A DNA stretch of 20,380 nucleotides from an uncultured Dorea sp. (lineage in GTDB: Bacteria; Bacillota; Clostridia; Lachnospirales; Lachnospiraceae). Location: contig CAJTVY010000053.1 in the NCBI GenBank assembly GCA_910579925.1, positions 1-20,380 on the forward strand. Direction: 5' to 3'. The position numbers and the translations under genes were made by a program. Below are positions 1 through 6,239 of this stretch, piece by piece. The notes beneath the pieces were generated by a model. The model had not been told where the DNA came from. It did no database searches and saw nothing but the letters and a program-made list of their open reading frames with translations. Numbering within the stretch: position 1 is the first letter of the stretch; each line of letters starts with the position of its first letter.

Positions 1-112
1 TGTTCTTCTGCTTCTTATATGCACTCTGAAGCGCTTTTTCTAAATCATCGGCAGAAACTTCAATCGTAAGTTTTGCCATGCTTTTCTCTAACTTTTCTAC
101 CTGTAAACTCAT
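1..112 (-). CDS. tig: Trigger factor, N-terminal fragment (runs off the window)
   Basis: Ribosome-associated chaperone and peptidyl-prolyl isomerase that binds nascent chains at the exit tunnel. Only the first 37 codons are inside the window. The translation starts MSLQVEKLEKSMAKLTIEVS and continues ADDLEKALQSAYKKQKN, which matches the beginning of the ribosome-binding domain of clostridial trigger factors. The ATG at 110-112 is preceded by AGGAGGA (121-126 on this strand) at 8 nt, which fixes the start. The signature loop (GFRKG) lies beyond the edge and cannot be checked. In Firmicutes tig is usually followed by clpP and clpX, which would be off the left edge. The identification rests on a short N-terminus but the match is distinctive. 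Confidence 0.85.
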   Translation of the reverse strand, partial: MSLQVEKLEKSMAKLTIEVSADDLEKALQSAYKKQKN

Positions 113-189
113 CTACTATTTCCTCCTGTTTCTATCCCGTCCCGTAGGTAGTCCCCGGAACAGGCATACTGCATTACATTCACCAAAGA

Positions 190-218
190 AGTATAACACA
201 AACCTTCTTAAATATCCA
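190..218 (-). promoter_or_regulatory. Probable sigma-A promoter of tig
   Basis: On the minus strand a TGGATA hexamer (213-218) and TATACT (190-195) are separated by exactly 17 nt. The -10 is preceded by TGT, giving an extended -10 element. Transcription would begin near 183, leaving a leader of about 70 nt before the tig ATG. The promoter sits immediately after the stop codon of the upstream DJ-1-like gene, so tig need not depend on read-through. Confidence 0.6.
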
Positions 219-221
219 GTG

Positions 222-776
222 TTATTTTGTCTCGTAAACGATGGATTCTGCGATTTCCTCTGCCTTTGCCTTACCTGAGAGTACCTCTATAAGCTTCAGT
301 GCAAAATCAATGGCCGTTCCAAGGCCCCGGCTGGTAATGATATTCCCGTCCACGGTAACGGAGGCGCCGGAGATCACCGCTCCCTGGATCTCTTTCTCCA
401 TGGAAGGATAGCAGGAAACACGCTTCCCTTTCAGAAGTCCCATATTCCCCAGTACCGTAGGAGCGGCGCAGATCGCACCGATCTTCTTGCCCTCGTCGTA
501 GAAACCTTTTACAACCCGGCGTACGCCCGCATGGGCATCCAGATTCTTCGTCCCCGGCATCCCGCCAGGCAGTACGATCATGTCTGACTCAACAAAATTC
601 ACTTCCTCAAACAGATCCTCTGTCTGCACGTTGATCCCGTGAGAACCGCGGACTGTATAGTCGTCCATAATGGAAACTGTATCTACATAGATGGTGGCCC
701 GCCTGAGAAGATCCACCACGGTCAGGGCTTCCACTTCTTCAAATCCGTCCGCCAGAATTACACTTACTTTCTTCAT
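222..776 (-). CDS. DJ-1/PfpI family protein (YajL/ThiJ-like)
   Basis: A 184-residue single-domain member of the DJ-1/PfpI superfamily (class I glutamine amidotransferase-like fold). Members act as glyoxalases, protein deglycases or redox-sensing chaperones; the exact activity cannot be read from sequence. The nucleophile-elbow cysteine is at about residue 103 in IGAICAAP, the partner glutamate is in GFEEVEAL (residues 11-18), and IVLPGGMPG supplies the oxyanion-side glycines. Length fits the DJ-1/YajL group. An ATG three codons upstream (785) lies directly against the GGGG of the ribosome site, whereas the ATG at 776 has AGGGG about 9 nt upstream and begins the conserved MKKVSVILADGFEE, so the shorter start is preferred. 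It is divergent from the CYTH gene and reads toward tig. Confidence 0.88.
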   Translation of the reverse strand: MKKVSVILADGFEEVEALTVVDLLRRATIYVDTVSIMDDYTVRGSHGINVQTEDLFEEVNFVESDMIVLPGGMPGTKNLDAHAGVRRVVKGFYDEGKKIGAICAAPTVLGNMGLLKGKRVSCYPSMEKEIQGAVISGASVTVDGNIITSRGLGTAIDFALKLIEVLSGKAKAEEIAESIVYETK

Positions 777-838
777 ACCGTTCATCCCCTTTTTATTTTT
801 CTCATTTACTTTTTCTAACTCTTATATTATGATGGTGA

Positions 839-860
839 CAGCGATATCCATTCATCGCTG
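839..860. repeat. Small inverted repeat between divergent genes
   Basis: CAGCGAT (839-845) and ATCGCTG (854-860) form a perfect 7-bp inverted repeat with an 8-nt loop, located between the divergent DJ-1-like and CYTH genes. It could be an operator or a leader hairpin for the CYTH mRNA, just upstream of its ribosome site at 882-887. No regulator is suggested by the sequence. Confidence 0.35.
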
Positions 861-894
861 ACCAGAATAACAATCCCCCACAGGAGGTTCCAAT

Positions 895-1338
895 ATGGAA
901 ATCGAACGCAAATATCTTATACACAGGCTGCCCGAACACATAGAAAGCTATCCCTGCCGTATCATCTCACAGGGATACCTGAATACCTCTCCCGTGATAC
1001 GAATCCGCCAGGACAACGATCGATATGAACTTACCTACAAGTCAGAAGGACTCATGGCAAGACAGGAATACAATCTACCGCTCACCAGGGAATCCTACGA
1101 ACATCTGCTCACCAAGATTGACGGCCGGCTGATCCGCAAAAAACGTTACATGATCCCATTGGAAAACAATCTGACTGCGGAACTTGATGTTTTTAAAGAC
1201 GAACTGGCCCCGCTTATCCTCGTGGAAGTAGAATTTAATTCCGAAGAAGAAGCCCGTTCCTTCACTCCTCCCTCATGGTTTGGGGAAGACGTCACATTTT
1301 CCGGGAAATACCATAACAGTAGTCTCAGTCAGACATAG
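895..1338 (+). CDS. CYTH domain protein (triphosphate tunnel metalloenzyme)
   Basis: A compact 147-residue CYTH/TTM protein. The family hydrolyses or cyclises triphosphate substrates (tripolyphosphate, thiamine triphosphate, ATP) inside a beta-barrel tunnel using divalent metal. The defining ExExK motif is at the extreme N-terminus (EIERK, residues 2-6). Further tunnel strands carry RIRQ, ELTYKSEG, KKRY, AELDVF and VEVEF, whose alternating charged residues are typical. It is close in size to the small clostridial TTM enzymes and much shorter than YjbK or YgiF types, with no CHAD domain. Small clostridial TTMs are mostly inorganic tripolyphosphatases, so that is the likeliest activity, but the substrate is not determinable here. 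AGGAGG at 882-887 sets the start. The 3' end overlaps the convergent lysC by 14 bp. Confidence 0.85.
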   Translation: MEIERKYLIHRLPEHIESYPCRIISQGYLNTSPVIRIRQDNDRYELTYKSEGLMARQEYNLPLTRESYEHLLTKIDGRLIRKKRYMIPLENNLTAELDVFKDELAPLILVEVEFNSEEEARSFTPPSWFGEDVTFSGKYHNSSLSQT

Positions 1339-2533
1339 CAAAACCATCGTGAACCGCATTCATAGCCTTGTCGATATCCTTCTTTGGCACCAGCACCGTG
1401 ATACGGATCTCGGATGTGGAGATCATATTGATATTCACCCTGGAGTTATAGAGGGATTCGAACATCTTTGCAGCTACGCCGGGATTGCTCATCATCCCTG
1501 CGCCTACCACCGACAGCTTCGCCACATCCTCGTTCCAGGTAATATCCTTGATCGTCAGCCTCTCCTGGTTCTCCTTCAGCGTCCTGATTGCTGCGTTAAG
1601 GTCGTCTGACGCCACTGTAAAAGAGATATCCTTCGTTCCTTCCCGTCCCACAGACTGCAGGATAATATCTACGTTAATGTTATTCTTCGCCAGCGTATCG
1701 AAAATACGGAATGCGATTCCCGGCCTGTCCTCCACTCCGATCACGGAGATTCTGGCCGTATTCTGATCGGCGGCCACGCCGGTCACTAATAGTTTTTCCA
1801 CTCCTTTTGCCTCCTTGACTACGGTTCCTTCCGAACGATTTAAGCTGGACCGCACAACCAGTTCTACATTATATTTCTTCGCCATCTCAACGGAACGGTT
1901 ATGAAGCACCCGCGCCCCAAGGCTCGCCAGTTCCAGCATCTCGTCATAAGTGATGGTATCAATCTTCTTTGCATTCTTCACGACCCTGGGATCTGCCGTA
2001 TACACGCCGTCTACATCCGTAAAGATTTCACACCTGTCCGCATGCAGAGCTGCGGCAAGGGCCACCGCCGTGGTATCCGAACCTCCCCTCCCAAGGGTGG
2101 TCACGTCGTCATACTTATTTACGCCCTGGAATCCGGTCACGATGACAATCTTTCTGGAATCCAGTTCATGAAGAATCCTCTCCTTCTCTACACGTTTGAA
2201 ACGCGCATTACCATACCGGGAAGTAGAATGCATCCGCACCTGGAACGCATTCAGCGACACGGCCGGAACATCCAGCGACTGCATCGCCATGGCCATCAGC
2301 GACACCGACACCTGCTCTCCCGTTGTCAGAAGCATATCCAGTTCCCGCTTCTTTGCTTTGGGATTAATCTCTCCTGCAAGGGCAAGCAGGTCGTCCGTGG
2401 TATCTCCCATAGCGGACAATACCACCACCACATCATGTCCTTCCTTATAATCTTCGATACACCGTCTGGCTACATTGAAGATTCTCTCTTTATTTGCTAC
2501 GGAGCTGCCTCCGAATTTCTTAACGATCAGCAT
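1325..2533 (-). CDS. lysC: Aspartate kinase
   Basis: Phosphorylates L-aspartate with ATP, the first committed step toward lysine, threonine and methionine. The 402-residue protein has the amino-acid-kinase domain first (LIVKKFGGSSVA at the N-terminus, LTTGEQVS, GRGGSDTTAVALAAAL, FTDVDGVYTADPR). Two tandem ACT domains follow (VTGVAADQNTARISVIGVED and KLSVVGAGMMSNPGVAAKMF), the usual place for feedback control by lysine and/or threonine. The reading frame is open further upstream to 2602, but the ATG at 2533 is preceded by AGGAGGA and begins the conserved kinase strand. It overlaps the stop of the ApgM-like gene by 7 nt, indicating translational coupling. It is the last gene of the prfB-hom-apgM-lysC run and ends inside the convergent CYTH gene, with no terminator visible. 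Confidence 0.95.
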   Translation of the reverse strand: MLIVKKFGGSSVANKERIFNVARRCIEDYKEGHDVVVVLSAMGDTTDDLLALAGEINPKAKKRELDMLLTTGEQVSVSLMAMAMQSLDVPAVSLNAFQVRMHSTSRYGNARFKRVEKERILHELDSRKIVIVTGFQGVNKYDDVTTLGRGGSDTTAVALAAALHADRCEIFTDVDGVYTADPRVVKNAKKIDTITYDEMLELASLGARVLHNRSVEMAKKYNVELVVRSSLNRSEGTVVKEAKGVEKLLVTGVAADQNTARISVIGVEDRPGIAFRIFDTLAKNNINVDIILQSVGREGTKDISFTVASDDLNAAIRTLKENQERLTIKDITWNEDVAKLSVVGAGMMSNPGVAAKMFESLYNSRVNINMISTSEIRITVLVPKKDIDKAMNAVHDGFAMSD

Positions 2534-3798
2534 AGTTCCTCCTGCAGCAGATGACCGATCAGCCGGTACCCGTCCGGCCAGTTTTTCCCGGTAAGCGCAC
2601 AAGTCTTCTCGGAATAGGTCTCTGCCCCTTCTACGGATTTTGTACTGTCATACAGAAGATAGGGAACCGGATCTTTTGTATGGGTGCGGACTTCAATCGG
2701 CGTAGGATGATCTGGAAGAAGCAGAAGCCGGAAATCCTCGCCTGCTCTTCTGAGTCCCTCAAGAACCACGTTCAGTACCTTTCCGTCCACATTTTCAATG
2801 GCTGTGATCTTATCTTTTGCGATCCCCTGATGTCCCATCTCGTCCGGAGCCTCCACATGAATATATGCGAAGTCATATCCATCCTCTGTAAGAGCCTTTA
2901 CTGCGGCGAAAGCTTTCCCTTCATAGTTGGTATGAAGCCCGCCATTAGCACCTTCTACCAGAATACGGTCCATATCTGCGCCTGTTGCAATCCCCTTCAG
3001 CAGATCCACCGCCGAAATCATCACGCCCTTCTTTCCGGTACGTTCCTGAAAAGAGGTCAGAGACGGCCTTCTTCCGGCTCCCCAGAACCATGCGGAGTTC
3101 GCCGGCTTTAATCCCTGCTTCCTGCGCTCTTCATTTAACGGGTGGTTTTTCAAGATCTCATAACTCTTCTTCATCATATCCCTCAGGATGTCATCTTTCG
3201 GAAGATAATCGCCAATCCGTTTCGCCAGGATATCATGAGGGGGCGTCAGTTCTACAACCTTCCCCTGCTTCTGTACCAGCAGATGGCGGTAGCTGGTGCC
3301 TGTAAAGAACGCATACCTTATTGGACAAAGTCCACCTGCCCGCAGGGCATGCGTTACGGTGTGCCCTTGGGTATACCCTTCCTGCGCAAGGCCCTCCGAA
3401 AGCGCCCGAACCAGAACAGCCGCATCCTCAGTGCTGATCTCGTCAGAACTGTGGTCTATAATCACCTGGTCTTCATAAGCCCCTTCCTCCTCTGTCAGCG
3501 ACACAAGATTACACCGGAAGGACACGTCCGTATCTTCCATCACAATGCCAATACTCAGCGCCTCCAGAGGCGATCTGCCTGTATAATAAATCTTCGGATC
3601 ATAGCCCATAACTGAAAGATTTGCCGTATCGCTTCCCGGCGCCATGCCTTCGGGAACCATAGAAGCCATACCAAGTTCCGACACCCGGGCAAGAGCGTCC
3701 ATCACAGGAGTCCTGGCCGCCTCCAGAGTCGTTCTTTCTCCCAGTAATTCAAGAGGTCTGCCCGCCATTCCGTCACTCAGAATAATTATATATTTCAT
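2527..3798 (-). CDS. ApgM-like protein, probable alternative homoserine kinase
   Basis: A 423-residue alkaline-phosphatase-superfamily protein of the archaeal-type cofactor-independent phosphoglycerate mutase (ApgM) group. The metal-binding start IIILSDGMAGRPLE and the catalytic-loop region APGSDTANLSVMGYDP are clear, and the C-terminal metal site is in LLLPDHPTPIEVRTH. General annotation would call it phosphoglycerate mutase. A subfamily of ApgM proteins encoded beside hom, lysC or thrC is regarded as a non-orthologous homoserine kinase replacing ThrB; here it lies exactly between hom and lysC, which favours that role (inference). The frame is open from a GTG at 3822 inside the end of hom, but the ATG at 3798 directly precedes the conserved MKYIIILSDG. 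Its ribosome site is weak (GGAAGGG about 13 nt upstream, within the end of hom), suggesting coupling to hom, whose stop is 10 nt upstream. Confidence 0.85.
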   Translation of the reverse strand: MKYIIILSDGMAGRPLELLGERTTLEAARTPVMDALARVSELGMASMVPEGMAPGSDTANLSVMGYDPKIYYTGRSPLEALSIGIVMEDTDVSFRCNLVSLTEEEGAYEDQVIIDHSSDEISTEDAAVLVRALSEGLAQEGYTQGHTVTHALRAGGLCPIRYAFFTGTSYRHLLVQKQGKVVELTPPHDILAKRIGDYLPKDDILRDMMKKSYEILKNHPLNEERRKQGLKPANSAWFWGAGRRPSLTSFQERTGKKGVMISAVDLLKGIATGADMDRILVEGANGGLHTNYEGKAFAAVKALTEDGYDFAYIHVEAPDEMGHQGIAKDKITAIENVDGKVLNVVLEGLRRAGEDFRLLLLPDHPTPIEVRTHTKDPVPYLLYDSTKSVEGAETYSEKTCALTGKNWPDGYRLIGHLLQEELC

Positions 3799-3808
3799 TG
3801 GTTTCTCA

Positions 3809-5032
3809 CTACCCTTCCACACGGATCATATGCAGAATCTGATCTCGATAAATATTAGCTCTGGTCACGTAGTCGCCTTCCATCATCACCGGAGTGACAA
3901 AACCGAATTCTCCGTCAAGTCCTTCTGCTTCCACAAGTTCAATCTCCCCGAAAGAATCCCGAAGCCTTGGAACCATCTCTTCTTTGTCCCCTTGAAACCG
4001 GACAAAGAAACGCCGTCTTGCGTCCGCCTTATCTTCTAACTGCAGTTTTTCCTGCTTCCACATGGTCATGATGTTCCGGTTCAGATGTTTAGCAGCATCG
4101 ACCACATCCGCCACCACCGCGCTTGCGGTAGGAAGTTTTCCTGCGCCGCTGCCATAGAACATGGCATCACCAAGCACATTACCATGGACAAAAATAGCAT
4201 TAAAGACCCCGTTTACATTATAGAGAGGATGTTCTGGATACAGCATACAGGGCGCCACAATCGCATGAAGCCGGTTCCCTGCATGGCGCTTGCTTAACGC
4301 CAGCAGCTTGATCGTAGTTCCCATGGCTTTGGCATACTTCATATCCTCCACCGTAATCTCAGTAATTCCTTCACAGTAAATATCCTCGAAATCAACCTGC
4401 TGCCCTGAGATCAGCGAGGACAGAATCGCAATCTTTCTGCAGGCGTCATACCCTTCCACATCGGCCTCCGGGTTGCGCTCTGCATAGCCATTGTCCTGCG
4501 CCTCCCTAAGAACCGTGTCATAGTCCGCTCCTTCATAAAACATCTTTGTCAGCATATAGTTGGTGGTTCCGTTCAGAATTCCCGTAATCTCCTCGATCTC
4601 GTCTGCTGTCAGAGAGGAATTTAAGGGACGTATGATCGGAATTCCGCCCCCGACGCTGGCCTCAAAGAGGAAGTTGATATTGTTCTCCTTGGCGATAGAC
4701 AATAGTTCTGCCCCGTGCTTCGCCACCAGCGCCTTATTGGACGTTGCCACGCTCTTTCCTGCCTGAAGACACTTCTTCACGAAGGTATAAGCCGGCTCGA
4801 TGCCCCCCATGACCTCCACAACGACCTTCACTTCATCGTCTGAAATAATAGTCTCAAAATCATGGACAATCTTATCCTGCACAGGATCGCCCGGAAAATC
4901 TTTTAAGTCCAGCACATACTTGATATTCAGTTCGTCCCCGATTCTCTGGTTGATACGCGCACCGTTGGTGTTTACCACCTCCACCACGCCGGAACCCACT
5001 GTTCCATATCCCAAAACCGCTATATTTACCAT
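3809..5032 (-). CDS. hom: Homoserine dehydrogenase
   Basis: Reduces aspartate semialdehyde to homoserine with NAD(P)H, the branch to threonine and methionine. The 407-residue protein opens with a Rossmann dinucleotide motif (VLGYGTVGSG). The conserved TSNKALVAKHG lysine region follows, then the catalytic-domain motifs NGTTNYML and NPEADVEGYDACRK. After about residue 335 there is a shorter C-terminal stretch (RRRFFVRFQGD through QILHMIRVEG) that resembles a reduced ACT-type regulatory domain; full-length Firmicute Hom proteins are nearer 430 residues. GAGGAGG lies 9 nt before the ATG at 5032. It starts 15 nt after the prfB stop and is followed 10 nt later by the ApgM-like gene, so the three are probably one transcript. 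Confidence 0.95.
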   Translation of the reverse strand: MVNIAVLGYGTVGSGVVEVVNTNGARINQRIGDELNIKYVLDLKDFPGDPVQDKIVHDFETIISDDEVKVVVEVMGGIEPAYTFVKKCLQAGKSVATSNKALVAKHGAELLSIAKENNINFLFEASVGGGIPIIRPLNSSLTADEIEEITGILNGTTNYMLTKMFYEGADYDTVLREAQDNGYAERNPEADVEGYDACRKIAILSSLISGQQVDFEDIYCEGITEITVEDMKYAKAMGTTIKLLALSKRHAGNRLHAIVAPCMLYPEHPLYNVNGVFNAIFVHGNVLGDAMFYGSGAGKLPTASAVVADVVDAAKHLNRNIMTMWKQEKLQLEDKADARRRFFVRFQGDKEEMVPRLRDSFGEIELVEAEGLDGEFGFVTPVMMEGDYVTRANIYRDQILHMIRVEG

Positions 5033-5047
5033 CTTGCCATTCCTCCT

Positions 5048-6155
5048 CTAACTATTCACCGTCTGTTTCAGATAAGCATTCATAAACATATCGATGCTGC
5101 CGTCCAGCACAGCCGTCACGTTGCTGTTCTCTACATTGGTTCTGTGATCCTTCACCATGGTATAAGGCTGCATGACATAAGAACGAATCTGGTTGCCAAA
5201 TCCGATCTCCTTAACCTCTCCCCGGATGTCCGACACCTTCTCCGCCTGCTCCTGCTCTTTCAGAAGCTGAAGCTTTACCTTGAGCATCTGCATGGCCTTC
5301 TCTCTATTATGATGCTGAGAACGCTCATTCTGACACTGCACCACAATCCCGGTGGGAAGGTGGGTAATACGGATCGCCGAAGATGTCTTGTTGACATGCT
5401 GCCCGCCTGCGCCGCTGGCCCGGTAAGTGTCAATCTTCAGATCGTCATCCGCAATCTCAATATCAATCTCATCCGCAATATCCGGCACCACGTCGCAAGA
5501 GGCGAAAGAAGTCTGCCTCTTCCCTGCCGCATTAAAAGGCGAGATCCTAACCAGACGGTGTACGCCCTTCTCCGATTTCAGATACCCATAGGCATTCTCT
5601 CCATTCACTTCAAAGGTCACGGCCTTGGTTCCTGTGATATCCCCATCCAGATAATCCAGCACCTGGATCGAGAAGCCTTTCTGCTCTGTCCACCGACTAT
5701 ACATGCGATAGAGCATGTTCGCCCAGTCACAAGACTCCGTCCCGCCTGCACCCGCATGGATGGTCACGATGGCATTACAGGAATCATACTCTCCAGACAG
5801 AAGGGTCTGAATCCGAAGCCCTTCAAATACGCTTTCAAACTCCTTAATCTCCGCCTCAATCTCCTTCACCATAGAAGCATCATTTTCCTCGTATCCCATC
5901 TCAATGAGAAGACCGATATCCTCATAAGAAGTATACAGCCTTCTGATGGTATCCACTAACTCCTGGAGATTTTTCAGTTCCTTCATGAACCGCTGAGATT
6001 CCTCCGGGTCATCCCAGAATCCCGGCTCCTCTATCTTCTTCTGAAGTTCTTCTATCCGTCTTTCCTTCCCTGCCAGGTCAAAGTGAATCCCTCATCTCGG
6101 CAAGAGGTTCTTCATATGCATTCATCAGCGTCTTGAACTGATCTAATTCAACCAT
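5048..6155 (-). CDS. prfB: Peptide chain release factor 2 (made by programmed +1 frameshift)
   Basis: Class I release factor that terminates at UGA and UAA. The gene is in two frames: a 25-codon leader from the ATG at 6153-6155 (MVELDQFKTLMNAYEEPLAE then MRDSL) ends at an in-frame UGA (6078-6080). A +1 shift at CUU-UGA-C continues as DLAGKERRIEELQKKIEEPG to the TAG at 5048. The joined product is 368 residues, the normal RF2 length. The UGA-reading tripeptide SPF falls near 205-207 and the catalytic GGQ near 250-252. The ATG at 5986 that opens the uninterrupted frame is internal and not the real start. GAGGTGAT precedes the true ATG. The gene follows secA, as in Bacillus, and is probably co-transcribed with hom. 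Confidence 0.96.
6077..6092 (-). promoter_or_regulatory. prfB programmed +1 frameshift site
   Basis: Minus-strand signal consisting of an internal Shine-Dalgarno-like AGGGA (6088-6092), a 4-nt gap, then CTT (6081-6083), TGA (6078-6080) and C (6077). This is the autoregulatory arrangement known from bacterial prfB: scarce RF2 slows decoding of the UGA, the leucyl-tRNA slips by one base on CUUU, and full-length RF2 is made. The downstream frame is the rest of RF2 without a break. Confidence 0.95.
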
Positions 6156-6239
6156 CTTATCACCTCTTTCTATTTTTCTTAACAATACTTCTTTCCATGA
6201 AAAAATTTGTAACTGTTTAGCCTGCAGCTGCGCATCCGC

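Noticed and set aside
78..278. 66-codon open frame on the plus strand
   Set aside because: Overlaps tig, its promoter and the DJ-1-like gene end on the other strand; no ribosome site.
786..838. Divergent promoters for the DJ-1-like and CYTH genes
   Set aside because: AT-rich TATATT/TATTAT and CATAAT hexamers exist, but none has a convincing -35 at 16-18 nt on either strand.
1901..2554. 217-codon open frame on the plus strand
   Set aside because: Antisense to the aspartate kinase gene with shadow composition.
5144..5959. 271-codon open frame on the plus strand
   Set aside because: Antisense to prfB, no recognisable domain and no ribosome site; the prfB frame contains SPF and GGQ at the expected places.
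5987..6155. Possible pseudogenisation of prfB because of an in-frame UGA
   Set aside because: The UGA is in the conserved CTT-TGA-C context with an upstream SD-like element and the +1 frame restores full RF2, so it is programmed frameshifting, not damage.
6156..6239. Terminator or promoter between secA and prfB
   Set aside because: A GCAGCTGC palindrome and a T6 run occur but are too far apart to form an intrinsic terminator, and no -35/-10 pair with good spacing was found.
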